From Roseateles sp. (lineage in GTDB: Bacteria > Pseudomonadota > Gammaproteobacteria > Burkholderiales > Burkholderiaceae_C), in the NCBI GenBank assembly GCA_015657635.1, contig JACDQM010000180.1, positions 23,159 through 87,158 of the forward strand: a DNA stretch of 64,000 nt, in the 5' to 3' direction. The notes below the pieces were generated by a model. That model made no database searches. It was not told the origin of the DNA and saw nothing but the letters and a program-made list of their open reading frames with translations. Position 1 is the first letter of the stretch. Every line of letters begins with the position of its first letter. Made by a program: the position numbers and the translations under genes. Positions 49,890 through 59,253 of this stretch are shown here, piece by piece.

Positions 49890-52057
49890 GCATGCGCTAC
49901 AGCACCACCCGACTCTGGACGGCCCTGGCCTGCACCATCCCCTGCGCGCTCGCTCTGTCCGCGCTGCCGGCCCAAGGCCAGCCCAGTGCACGCAAGCCGG
50001 CGCTGAAGGCCCAGACCCCGGTGACACTGAATTTCGTCAACGCCGACATCGAGGCGGTCAGCCGCGCCATCGGCGCGATGCTGGGGCGGCAGATCCTGGT
50101 CGACCCGCGCGTCAAGGGCGTGATCACGCTTTACAGCGAACAGGCGCTGCCGGTGAACGAGGCCTATCTCAGCTATCTGGCGGCGCTGCGCGGGCTGAGC
50201 TTCACCGTGGTCGACAGCGCCGGCCTGCTGAAGGTGGTGCCGGAATCCGATGCCAAGCTGCAGAGCAGCACGGTCGAGGTGGGGGCCGGCGGCAAACAGC
50301 GCGGCGACCAGATCCTGACGCAGATCTACAAGCTCAACCACGAGAACGCCAACAACCTGGTGGCGATCCTGCGCCCGCTGATCAGCCCCAACAACACCAT
50401 CAATGCCAACCCGGGCAACAACAGCCTGGTGATCACCGACTACGCCGACAACCTGCAGCGTATCTCGCGCATCGTCGCGGCCATGGACACACCGGCCGCC
50501 ACCGACATCGAGGTGGTGCCACTCAAGCATGCGCTGGCTTCCGACATTGCCGCGCTGGTGCAGCGCCTGGGTGATGGCGGCTCCGCCGCCGCGGCCGTTC
50601 CGGGGCAGACCGGCGGCGGCCTGAGCGTGCTGGCTGATCCGCGCAGCAACGCCTTAATCCTGCGCGCCGCCAACGCGGCCCGGCTGGCCTCGATGCGGGC
50701 CATGATCGAGAAGCTCGACCAGCCACTGGGCAGCAGCGCCAGTGCCAGCAATATCCGTGTGGTGCACCTGAAGAACGCCGACGCGACCAAGCTCGCCACC
50801 GTCTTGCGGGCGGCCTTCGGCAGCGGCAGTGGCGGCAGTGCTTCCACCAGCAGCAGTTCCAGCAGCAGCCTGGGCGGCAGCTCGGGCGCGGCCACCGGCA
50901 TCGGCAGCGTCGGCAACAGCGCTGCGGCAGGCGGCGCCGCCTCAGCCGCATCGACCACACCGGTAGCGGCATCGGCCAGCCCGTCGACCGGCGGCTTCGT
51001 GCAAGCCGACCCGTCGACCAACTCGCTGATCATCACCGCCGCCGAGCCGCTCTACCGCCAGGTGCGCAGCGTGATTGACCAGCTCGACGGGCGCCGCGCG
51101 CAGGTCTATGTCGAATCGATGATCGTCAAGGTCGATGCCAGCAAGGCCGCGCAGTTCGGCGTGCAGTGGCAGAACGTGTTCGGCAACAAGGGCGACAAGA
51201 CCATCTCCGGCCTGGGCACCAACTTCGGCTCAGGCACCGCCAATATCGTCAACCTCTCGGCCGCCACGGCCACTGGCATGGACGGCATCTCGAAAGCGGT
51301 CAGCGCCGGTGTCAGCCAGGGCCTCAATATCGGCCTGCTGAAGAAGGTCGGCGATTTCTACACGCTGGGCGCCATCGCCAATTTCCTGGAAGCCCAGACT
51401 GGCGCCAACATCCTCTCGACACCGAATCTGGTGGCCCTGGACAACGAGGAAGCCAAGATCGTGATCGGCCAGAACGTGCCCTTCATCACCGGCAGCTTCA
51501 CCAACACCGGCAGCACTGGTGGCAGCACGGTGAATCCCTTCCAGACCATCGAGCGCAAGGACGTGGGCCTGACGCTGCGCATCAAGAGCCAGATCGGCGA
51601 GGGCGGCACGGTGCGCATGGTGATCTACCAGGAGAACTCCGCGGTGGTGCCAGGTGCCAGCAACAGTGCTGGCCCGACCACCGACAAGAGCTCGATCGAA
51701 ACCACCGTGGTGGCCGACGACGGCCAGATCATCGTGCTGGGCGGCCTGCTGAAGGACGAATACACCGATGGCGAAGACCGCGTGCCAGGCCTGGCCAGCA
51801 TCCCGCTGCTGGGCAATCTGTTCAAGGCCGAGAACCGCAAACGCGTGAAGACCAACCTGATGGTCTTCCTCAGGCCCATGGTGCTGCGCGACCAGCCCAG
51901 CGCCGATCAACTGACCCTGGACCGCTACGACCTGATCCGGGCCGCCCAGCAGGGTGCACAGCCGGGCAAGAACCCGCTGCTGCCTGACACTGGCGCGCCC
52001 CTGCTGCCGGCCACGCCGCCAGCCTCGGCCACGAGCCAGCCCGCCAAGGCGAACTGA
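49886..52057 (+). CDS. gspD: Type II secretion outer-membrane secretin GspD
   Basis: A 723-residue secretin. After a signal peptide (to about residue 33) come N0 (VTLNFVNADIEAVSRAIGAM), N1 (IYKLNHENANNLVAILRPL), N2 and N3 domains. A Ser/Gly/Ala-rich linker of about 60 residues (about 312-375) lies inside N3. The secretin core runs from about 400, with VESMIVKVDASKAAQFGVQW, GANILSTPNLVALDNEEAKI and VPGLASIPLLGNLFKAEN. It forms the exit channel. A pilotin gene is not in view. Confidence 0.96.
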   Translation: MSMRYSTTRLWTALACTIPCALALSALPAQGQPSARKPALKAQTPVTLNFVNADIEAVSRAIGAMLGRQILVDPRVKGVITLYSEQALPVNEAYLSYLAALRGLSFTVVDSAGLLKVVPESDAKLQSSTVEVGAGGKQRGDQILTQIYKLNHENANNLVAILRPLISPNNTINANPGNNSLVITDYADNLQRISRIVAAMDTPAATDIEVVPLKHALASDIAALVQRLGDGGSAAAAVPGQTGGGLSVLADPRSNALILRAANAARLASMRAMIEKLDQPLGSSASASNIRVVHLKNADATKLATVLRAAFGSGSGGSASTSSSSSSSLGGSSGAATGIGSVGNSAAAGGAASAASTTPVAASASPSTGGFVQADPSTNSLIITAAEPLYRQVRSVIDQLDGRRAQVYVESMIVKVDASKAAQFGVQWQNVFGNKGDKTISGLGTNFGSGTANIVNLSAATATGMDGISKAVSAGVSQGLNIGLLKKVGDFYTLGAIANFLEAQTGANILSTPNLVALDNEEAKIVIGQNVPFITGSFTNTGSTGGSTVNPFQTIERKDVGLTLRIKSQIGEGGTVRMVIYQENSAVVPGASNSAGPTTDKSSIETTVVADDGQIIVLGGLLKDEYTDGEDRVPGLASIPLLGNLFKAENRKRVKTNLMVFLRPMVLRDQPSADQLTLDRYDLIRAAQQGAQPGKNPLLPDTGAPLLPATPPASATSQPAKAN

Positions 52058-52061
52058 GATC

Positions 52062-53483
52062 ATGGCCATCCGCCACCCTTTGCCCTACGCCTTCGCGCGG
52101 GCTCAAACCCTGCTGCTGGAAGACGACGGCAGTGCGCTGGTTCTTTGGGCGCCGGCCGATGTCGCACCCTCGGCGCTGTCCGAGGTGCAGCGCCTCTACG
52201 CCGTCGACCGCATGGAGCACGAGGCCCGCGCCACGCTGGTCGAACGCATCAGCCGTGCCTATGCCGGCAGCGAATCGAGTGCGGCCGTGGTGGTGGGCGA
52301 GGTCGAGAGCGCGGTCGATCTGTCGCGCATGATGCAGGACCTGCCGGCGGTCGAGGACCTGCTGGAAGCCGCCAACGACGCACCCATCATCCGCATGCTC
52401 AATGCGCTGCTGACGCAGGCCGCCAAGGACGGCGCCAGCGACATCCATATCGAGCCCTATGAGCGCGCCAGCTCGGTGCGCTTTCGCGTCGATGGCACGC
52501 TGCGCGAAGTGGTGCAGCCCAACCGCGGCCTGCATGCCGCGCTGATCTCGCGCCTGAAGATCATGGCCGAGCTGGACATCGCCGAAAAGCGCCTGCCGCA
52601 GGACGGTCGCATCTCGCTGCGCATCGGCGGCCGCGCGATCGACGTGCGCGTCTCCACCCTGCCATCGGCGCATGGCGAGCGCGCGGTGCTGCGCCTGCTG
52701 GACAAGAGCGAATCCAAGTTCACGCTGGAAGGGCTGGGCATGGACGGCCAGGTGCTGTCGGCCTTCAAGCGCCTGGTGCAGCAACCGCATGGCATCGTGC
52801 TGGTGACCGGCCCGACCGGCTCGGGCAAGACCACCTCGCTATACGCCTCGCTGCAGACGGTGGACACCAGCACCACCAATGTGCTGACGGTGGAAGACCC
52901 GATCGAGTACGAGCTGCCCGGCATCGGCCAGACCCAGGTCAACACCAAGATCGACCTGACGTTTGCGAAGGCGCTGCGCGCCATCCTGCGCCAGGACCCG
53001 GACGTGATCATGATCGGCGAGATCCGCGACTACGAGACCGCGCAGATCGCGATCCAGGCCTCGCTGACCGGCCACCTGGTGCTGGCCACGCTGCACACCA
53101 ATGACGCGCCCAGCGCGGTGACGCGCCTGACCGATATGGGTGTCGAGCCCTTCCTGCTGAGCTCCAGCCTGCTGGGCGTGCTGGCCCAGCGCCTGGTGCG
53201 CAAGCTCTGCCCGAGCTGCAAACGCCAGGATGCACAGGGCCTGTGGCATGCGGTCGGCTGCGCCGAGTGCGGCCACACCGGCTACAAGGGCCGCACCGGC
53301 GTCTACGAATTGATGGTGGCTGACGACGCGCTGCGCGCGCTGGTGCACAACCGCGCCTCTGAAGCCGAGCTGCATGCGGCGGCCACCGCCGCCGGCCTGC
53401 GTTCGATGCGCGAGGACGGCGAGCGCCTGGTGCGCGAGGGCATCACCTCGGCCGAAGAAGTGCTGCGCGTGACACGCGACTGA
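52062..53483 (+). CDS. gspE: Type II secretion ATPase GspE
   Basis: A 473-residue hexameric ATPase. Walker A GPTGSGKTTS at about 249, the Asp box TVEDPIEYELPG, Walker B DPDVIMIGEIRD and the His box ASLTGHLVLATLHTND are all present. The zinc-binding CPSCKRQ...GCAECGHTGY lies at about 382-403. ASDIHIEPYE opens the N2 domain. The N-terminal domain is short. It powers pseudopilus assembly with GspL and GspF. Confidence 0.97.
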   Translation: MAIRHPLPYAFARAQTLLLEDDGSALVLWAPADVAPSALSEVQRLYAVDRMEHEARATLVERISRAYAGSESSAAVVVGEVESAVDLSRMMQDLPAVEDLLEAANDAPIIRMLNALLTQAAKDGASDIHIEPYERASSVRFRVDGTLREVVQPNRGLHAALISRLKIMAELDIAEKRLPQDGRISLRIGGRAIDVRVSTLPSAHGERAVLRLLDKSESKFTLEGLGMDGQVLSAFKRLVQQPHGIVLVTGPTGSGKTTSLYASLQTVDTSTTNVLTVEDPIEYELPGIGQTQVNTKIDLTFAKALRAILRQDPDVIMIGEIRDYETAQIAIQASLTGHLVLATLHTNDAPSAVTRLTDMGVEPFLLSSSLLGVLAQRLVRKLCPSCKRQDAQGLWHAVGCAECGHTGYKGRTGVYELMVADDALRALVHNRASEAELHAAATAAGLRSMREDGERLVREGITSAEEVLRVTRD

Positions 53484-53499
53484 ACGGCCCCGCGACGCC

Positions 53500-54712
53500 A
53501 TGCCCGCCTTCAAATACCAGGCCCTGAGCGCCGATGGCCGCAACACCAGCGGACTGCTGGAAGCGGATAACGCGCGTGCTGCGCGTGCCCAGCTGCGCGC
53601 CGCCAGCCTGGTGCCGCTGCAGGTCACTCCGGTAGCCCAGCAAGCCCAGGACAACGCCGCCGGCCGCTGGTCGCGGCGCGTCTTCAGCAGCACCACACTT
53701 TCTGTATGGACGCGCCAGCTGGCCGGCCTGGTCGGCTCCGGCCTGCCGATCGAACGTGCCCTGAGCGCGCTGGCCGACGAGAGCGAGGACCAGCGCGTGG
53801 CCGAGCTGCTGGCCCAGCTCAAGGCCGAGGTCAATGCCGGCTCGCCCTTCGCGCGGCACTGGCCACCGCACCGCGCGAGTTCGACGAGGTCTACCGAGCC
53901 GTGGTCGCCGCCGGCGAGCAAAGCGGCGCTTTGGGCGTGGTGCTGGAAAACTGGCCGACGATCTGGAAGAGCGCCAGGAGCTGCGCGCCAAGCTGATCGG
54001 TGCGATGGCCTACCCGGGCATCGTCTCGCTGATCGCCGTCGTGATCGTGATCTTCCTGGTCACCTATGTGGTGCCGCAGATCGCCACCGTCTTCACCGGC
54101 AGCAAGCGGGCCCTGCCCTTCCTGACCGTGGCGATGCTGGCCCTCAGCGACTTCGTGCGCAGCTGGGGCTGGGTGCTGCTGGGTGGCCTGGTAGCCGGCG
54201 GCTTCAGCTTCGGCTGGGCGATGCGGCGCGAGGCCTTCCGGCTGCGCTTCGATGCGGCCTTTCTGACGCTGCCGCTGCTGGGCCGGCTGGCGCGCGGCTA
54301 CAACGCGGCCCGCTTTGCCGCCACGCTGGCCATGCTGGCGGGCGCCGGCGTGCCCATCCTGAAGGCCTTGCAGGCCGCGGCGGAGACCTTGTCCAACCGC
54401 GCGATGCGTGCCGACGCGCTGGATGCGCTGGTGCAGGTGCGCGAAGGCGCGCCGCTGGGCTCGGCGCTGGCCGGCAAGAAGCGCTTTCCCGGCATCCTGG
54501 CCATGTTCGCCCGCCTGGGCGAGCAGACCGGCGCCCTGCCCGAGATGCTGGCGCGCGCCGCACGCCAGCTCGGCACCGAGGTGCAGCGTCGCTCGATGGC
54601 GGTGGCCACGCTGCTGGAGCCGCTGTTGATCGTCGCGATGGGCGCCGTGGTGATGCTGATCGTGCTGGCGGTGCTGATGCCCATCATTCAGCTCAATACC
54701 TGGGTGAAGTAA
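53500..54712 (+). pseudogene. gspF: Type II secretion platform protein GspF, split by two frameshifts
   Basis: The N-terminal frame (MPAFKYQALSADGRNTSG...) reads to about 53855. A middle segment (LATAPREFDEVYRAVVAAGE...) continues in a second frame to about 53950. The rest (LADDLEERQELRAKLIGAMA to IIQLNTWVK, with three membrane helices) is in a third frame. All three parts match a normal GspF of about 405 residues. One missing G in GGG at 53855-53856 and one missing C at 53951 explain both breaks. As written, no full-length protein can be made. The C-terminal part holds the helices YPGIVSLIAVVIVIFLVTYV and LLIVAMGAVVMLIVLAVLMP. Either sequencing error or genuine loss. Confidence 0.9.
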
Positions 54713-54719
54713 TGCCCCC

Positions 54720-54826
54720 GGTCCATGGGTACTTGGACCACCCCCCGAGCGGGCGCGATGGCAGCGGGCCAGGGGCCGGCTGCCATCGCTCAAGACGCTC
54801 TTGGCGCGGCCCGTCGAGCGTCTTGA
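54720..54826 (+). other. Three consecutive hairpins between gspF and the nucleotidase gene
   Basis: GGTCCA / TGGACC (54720-54739), CGATGGCAGC / GCTGCCATCG (54756-54788) and TCAAGACGCTC / GAGCGTCTTGA (54790-54826) are perfect stems of 6, 10 and 11 pairs. No T tract follows. They are either a structured intercistronic region or a leader of the next gene, whose AGAGGA ribosome site begins eight bases later. Confidence 0.6.
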
Positions 54827-54844
54827 CTTCAAAGAGGACAGCGC

Positions 54845-55753
54845 ATGCCTGCGAGTCTTGAAGGTCAGTTGGTGGTCGCGATTTCCTCGCGGGCGCTGTT
54901 CGACTTCGAGGAGGAGAACACGCTCTTCGAGGCCAGCGACGACCATGCCTATATGGCGCTGCAGCAGCAGCGTCTGGACGTGCCGGCCAAGCCGGGTGTG
55001 GCCTTCTCGCTGGTCAACAAGCTGCTCGGCTTCAACAGCGCTGCCAGGCAACGCGTCGAGGTGGTCGTGCTGTCGCGCAATGACCCGATTTCGGGCATGC
55101 GTGTGTTTCGCTCGGCCCAGCATTACGGCCTGGACATCCAGCGCGGCGTGTTCACGCGCGGCCAGAGCCCCTGGCGCTATCTGCGGCCGCTGAAGGCGCA
55201 GCTCTTCTTGTCCGTCAACGAGGACGATGTGCGCTCGGCGCTGGCGGCCGGCGTGGCGGCAGCACGGGTGTTTCCGCTGTCGGCGCGCGCCTCCAGCGCC
55301 CATCCCTTCGAGCTGCGCATTGCCTTCGACGGCGATGCGGTGCTATTCTCCGACGAGGCCGAGCAGGTCTTCCAGCGCGAAGGGCTGGACGCCTTTCAGG
55401 CCCACGAGACGGCACGCGCCAACACGCCGCTGCCGCCCGGCCCGTTCAAGCCGGTGCTCGAAGCCCTGCATGGCTTGCAGCGCGAGCCCAGCGAGGCGAT
55501 GCGGGTGCGCACCGCGCTCGTCACCGCCCGCAGCGCACCCGCGCATGAGCGCGCCATCCGCACGCTGATGGATTGGCGGATCGAGGTCGACGAAGCGATG
55601 TTTCTCGGCGGCCTGGCCAAGGGCGAGTTTCTGCGCGAGTTCGAGCCGGACTTCTTCTTCGACGACCAGGTCGGCCATATCCACAGCGCGGCGGCCCATG
55701 TGCCCTCGGGCCATGTCAGCACCGGCGTGACGAACGGACCTCCATCCCGCTAA
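54845..55753 (+). CDS. 5'-nucleotidase (cytosolic NT5C1-like family)
   Basis: A 302-residue protein of the family of bacterial relatives of cytosolic 5'-nucleotidase I. Features: LVVAISSRALFDFEEEN at the N-terminus, VVVLSRNDPISGMRVFRSAQHYGLD in the middle, LFLSVNEDDVRSAL, LRIAFDGDAVLFSDEAE (the acid-rich phosphate site) and FLGGLAKGEFLREFEPDFFFDDQ near the end. It should release phosphate from nucleoside monophosphates in the cytoplasm. The ATG at 54845 has AGAGGA upstream. It is independent of the gsp genes in function; the hairpins upstream may mark the boundary. Confidence 0.8.
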   Translation: MPASLEGQLVVAISSRALFDFEEENTLFEASDDHAYMALQQQRLDVPAKPGVAFSLVNKLLGFNSAARQRVEVVVLSRNDPISGMRVFRSAQHYGLDIQRGVFTRGQSPWRYLRPLKAQLFLSVNEDDVRSALAAGVAAARVFPLSARASSAHPFELRIAFDGDAVLFSDEAEQVFQREGLDAFQAHETARANTPLPPGPFKPVLEALHGLQREPSEAMRVRTALVTARSAPAHERAIRTLMDWRIEVDEAMFLGGLAKGEFLREFEPDFFFDDQVGHIHSAAAHVPSGHVSTGVTNGPPSR

Positions 55754-55829
55754 CGGGCAGAATGCGCCCCGGGCCACGAGCCTGCCGCGCGGCAACCTTT
55801 CGCCGTGCGACTCGACCGGAGACGCTTTG

Positions 55830-58800
55830 ATGATCAGCCCCCCGTTCGCCCAGGCCGTCTGGGCGCTTGCGCTTTGTGCGCTGCCCGCACTCGCGGCGGC
55901 AAGTCAGGCCGGTTTCTACCGCCAGCCCGCGATCAACGGCCAGCACGCCGTCTTTGTGGCCGAGGGCGACCTCTGGCGCGTTGGCTTGGCCGGCGGCGAG
56001 GCCACGCGCCTGACCACCCATCCCGGCGCCGAAGCCTGGCCGGCGATATCGGCCGATGGCCAGTGGCTGGCCTTCACCGCGCAGTACGAGGGCGGCACCG
56101 AGCTCTACCTGATGCCCATGGCCGGCGGCGTGCCCAAGCGCCTGAGCTGGGAAGGCGGCGGCATGCGCGTCTGGGGCTTCAGCAGCGCCGGCGAGGTGAT
56201 CTTCAGCAGCCTGGAGGCGCTGCCCGGCGGCCAGCTGTTCGCCATCGATCCCAAGACCATGACCCGGCGCGCGCTGCCGGTGGCCCAGGCCAGCGACGGC
56301 GCGCTCAGCGCCGACGGCAAAACGCTGTACTTCACCCGCAACGGGCTGAGCAGCGACAACGCGCGGCAGTACCGCGGCGGCGCCATCTCGCGCCTCTGGG
56401 CGCTCGATCTCAGCAGCCAGGCCGAGGCCCGACCGCTGCTGGCTGAAGGCAATAACGATCGCCGGCCCATGCCGTATCGCAGCGCCAGCGGCGAGCGCGT
56501 CGCGTTCCTTTCGGACCGCGACGGCAGCGTCAACGTCTGGTCGGTCGACAGCCGGGGTCAGGACTTGCGCCAGCACAGCCGGCACAAGGGCTGGGACATC
56601 CGCCATGCCTCCCTGGATGGCCAGCGTGTGATCTACGCGCTGGGCGCCGATCTCTACACGCTCGATCTCGCCAGCGACAGCGCCCGCAAGCTCGACATCC
56701 GACTGGGGGGCGATTTCGACCAGCAGCGTGAGCGCTGGATCAAGAAGCCGCAGGACTTTCTGACTGATACCGCCTTCGCGCCGAATGGCGAGCGCGTGCT
56801 GCTGGGCAGCCGCGGCCGCCTGGCGACTCAAGGCGTTGGCACCCTGCGCCGCGCTGAGTTGCCGCAGCCTGCCGATGGTCGCTGCAAGCAGGCCGACTTC
56901 AGCGCCGACAGCAAGCAGGTGTTTGCGATCTGCGATTTCAGCGGCGAGCAGGAGATCTGGCGCTTCCCGGCCAACGGCTTGAGCCAGCCGGAACAGATCA
57001 CCCAAGGCGGGCAATCGCAGCGCGTATCGCTGCTGCCCTCGCCCGACGGCCGCTGGCTGGCCCACGGTGACAAGGAAGGTCGGTTGTTCCTGACCGACCT
57101 GCGCGCCAGCCCCAAGCCCAGCACGCGCCAGATTGCGCACGACAAGCTGGCCGCTGACATCGGCAGCCTGAGCTGGGCCCCCGACAGCCGGCATCTGGCC
57201 TGGGCCCAGCCGATGCGCAACAGCAACCGCAGCCAGATCCTGATCTACAGCTTGGCCGAGGACAAGGTGCTGCCAGCGCTGACCAGCGACCGCTACGACA
57301 GCGACTCGCCCGCCTTCAGCCCCGACGGCCGCTGGCTCTATTTCATCTCGAACCGGAACTTCGTCGTTTCAGGCCGCAGCGGCCCCTGGGGTGACCGCAA
57401 TATGGGGCCCTACTTCGACCGCCGCGGCCAGCTGTTTGCTTTGGCGCTGCAGCCTGGTCAACGTTTCCCCTTCGCTGCCAAGAGCGAACTGGACGTGGCC
57501 GATGCCAAGCCGGACAGCAAGCCCGAAGCCAAGGCAGAGCCCAAGGCGGAAGCCAAGCCTGATGCGGCGAAAGGCGCGGCGAAACCCGAGCCCAAGGGTG
57601 AAACCAAGCCCGCCCTGGTTCAGGCTGGCCTGGCCGGACGCCTGTATCAGGTGCCGCTTGCCGCCGGCAACTACAGCGCACTGCGCACCGACGGCAAACG
57701 CCTGTGGTGGCTGGAGCTTGACCAGGACCGCAAGACCAGCCTCAAGACCCTGGCCATCGACAACCAGGGCGGCAACGCCGAGACCGTATCCAGCGATGTG
57801 CGCAGCTACGAGCTCAGCGCCGACGGCAAGAAGCTGATGCTGGTGCGCGGCGGCAATGCCGGCGCGGCGCCGGAGATCCTGATCGTCGATGCTGCGCCCA
57901 AGCTGCCGGCCGAGCTGCCGAAGTTCCAGGTGCGCTGGAGCGACTGGCAGATCGCCACCCAGCCGCGTGCCGAGTGGCGCCAGATGTTCATCGATGCCTG
58001 GCGCATGCAGCGGGATCATTTCTACGACAAGGCCATGCATGGCGTGGACTGGCAGGCGGTGCGAGCCAAGTACGAGCCACTGGTGGAGCGAGTCAGCAGC
58101 CGTGGCGACTTGGCCGAGCTGATGGCGCAGATGGTCAGCGAGCTGGGCGCGCTGCACAGCCAGATCGGCGCTGGCGATGTGCGCACCGGTCCCGAGGAGC
58201 CCGGTCTGGCCGGACTGGGCGCGCGCTTCAGCCGCGTGGCCGAGGGTTGGCGCATCGAACAGATCTATGCCAGCGATCCGGAACTTCCGTCTGAAGCTTC
58301 GCCGCTGGCGGCGGCCGGCCTGGAGCTGAAGGCGGGCGACGTGATCAGCGCAGTGAACGGCCGCCGCGCGGCCGAAGCGCCGCACCTGGCCGAACTGCTG
58401 CGCGGCCAGGCCGGCAAGCAGGTGCTGCTGGAGCTGCGCAGCGCCGAGGGCAAGACGCTGCAGCGCATCGTCACGCCCGTGCCCCAGCGACGCGACGCAC
58501 AGCTGCGCTACAACGACTGGCGCCAGTCGCGTGCCCGCGCCGTGCAGGAAGCCAGCGGCGGACGTATCGGCTATCTGCATCTGCGTGCGATGGGCCCGGA
58601 CGATATCGCCGACTTCGCGCGCGAGTTCTATGCGCAGATCGACCGCGAGGGCCTGATCATCGATGTGCGCTTCAACGGCGGCGGCAATATCGACAGCTGG
58701 GTGCTGGAAAAGCTGCTGCGCCGCGCCTGGGCTTTCTGGCAGCGCCGCTCGCCCGAAGGCACACCCCCCTTCGCCAATATGCAGCAGGTCTTCCGCGGTC

Positions 58801-59177
58801 ATCTGGCGGTGCTGATCAACGAGGAGACCTACTCCGACGGCGAGACCTTTGCCGAGGGCTTCAAGCGCCTGGGGCTGGGGCCGACCATCGGTCGCCAGAC
58901 TTCGGGTGCCGGTGTCTGGCTGTCGGACCGCAATCGGCTGATGGACAACGGCATCATGCGTGCCGCCGAGACCGGGCAGATGGATCCGGAAGGCCGCTTT
59001 CTGATCGAAGGCGTGGGCGTCAAGCCGGACATCGAGGTTGACAACCCGCCGCGTGCCAGCTTCATGGGTGCCGACGCGCAGCTGGATGCCGCGATCGCGC
59101 ATCTGCGCCGCGCCATGGCTGAGCGGCCGCTGCAGACGCCGCAGCCCGGCGCCTATCCGCGGCCGGTCAAGCCCTGA
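55830..59177 (+). CDS. Tricorn-like S41 family protease, periplasmic
   Basis: An 1115-residue protein with a signal peptide ending near ALAAASQA. Two beta-propeller regions occupy about 30-710 (repeats such as AWPAISADGQWLAFTAQ and SDSPAFSPDGRWLYFISN). A Lys/Pro/Ala/Glu-rich insert (about 553-595) breaks the second propeller. The protease part has a helical C1 domain with LGALHSQIG (catalytic His), a PDZ domain (LKAGDVISAVNGRRA) and the S41 C2 domain with FNGGGNIDSWVLEKLL and NEETYSDGETF, where the Ser is the nucleophile. It probably digests peptides in the periplasm. The start at 55830 has GGAG upstream; the preceding TTG is less likely. Confidence 0.9.
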   Translation: MISPPFAQAVWALALCALPALAAASQAGFYRQPAINGQHAVFVAEGDLWRVGLAGGEATRLTTHPGAEAWPAISADGQWLAFTAQYEGGTELYLMPMAGGVPKRLSWEGGGMRVWGFSSAGEVIFSSLEALPGGQLFAIDPKTMTRRALPVAQASDGALSADGKTLYFTRNGLSSDNARQYRGGAISRLWALDLSSQAEARPLLAEGNNDRRPMPYRSASGERVAFLSDRDGSVNVWSVDSRGQDLRQHSRHKGWDIRHASLDGQRVIYALGADLYTLDLASDSARKLDIRLGGDFDQQRERWIKKPQDFLTDTAFAPNGERVLLGSRGRLATQGVGTLRRAELPQPADGRCKQADFSADSKQVFAICDFSGEQEIWRFPANGLSQPEQITQGGQSQRVSLLPSPDGRWLAHGDKEGRLFLTDLRASPKPSTRQIAHDKLAADIGSLSWAPDSRHLAWAQPMRNSNRSQILIYSLAEDKVLPALTSDRYDSDSPAFSPDGRWLYFISNRNFVVSGRSGPWGDRNMGPYFDRRGQLFALALQPGQRFPFAAKSELDVADAKPDSKPEAKAEPKAEAKPDAAKGAAKPEPKGETKPALVQAGLAGRLYQVPLAAGNYSALRTDGKRLWWLELDQDRKTSLKTLAIDNQGGNAETVSSDVRSYELSADGKKLMLVRGGNAGAAPEILIVDAAPKLPAELPKFQVRWSDWQIATQPRAEWRQMFIDAWRMQRDHFYDKAMHGVDWQAVRAKYEPLVERVSSRGDLAELMAQMVSELGALHSQIGAGDVRTGPEEPGLAGLGARFSRVAEGWRIEQIYASDPELPSEASPLAAAGLELKAGDVISAVNGRRAAEAPHLAELLRGQAGKQVLLELRSAEGKTLQRIVTPVPQRRDAQLRYNDWRQSRARAVQEASGGRIGYLHLRAMGPDDIADFAREFYAQIDREGLIIDVRFNGGGNIDSWVLEKLLRRAWAFWQRRSPEGTPPFANMQQVFRGHLAVLINEETYSDGETFAEGFKRLGLGPTIGRQTSGAGVWLSDRNRLMDNGIMRAAETGQMDPEGRFLIEGVGVKPDIEVDNPPRASFMGADAQLDAAIAHLRRAMAERPLQTPQPGAYPRPVKP

Positions 59178-59205
59178 ACCTGCCCAGATCCTGGGCCACA
59201 AGGAA

Positions 59206-59231
59206 AAACGGGAGGCTGCTGCCTCCCGTTT
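59206..59231. terminator. Bidirectional terminator between the tricorn-like protease gene and tyrS
   Basis: An 11-pair stem, AAACGGGAGGC with GCCTCCCGTTT around TGCT, followed by TTTTTCC on the minus strand and TTTGTCTTG on the plus strand. It serves the convergent genes. Confidence 0.85.
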
Positions 59232-59253
59232 GTCTTGCCGTGCCTGCGTCGTG

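Noticed and set aside
53834..54712. An independent gene from the 3' frame of gspF
   Set aside because: Its first 40 residues are Arg-rich out-of-frame translation of GspF; only the part after about 53951 is real GspF.
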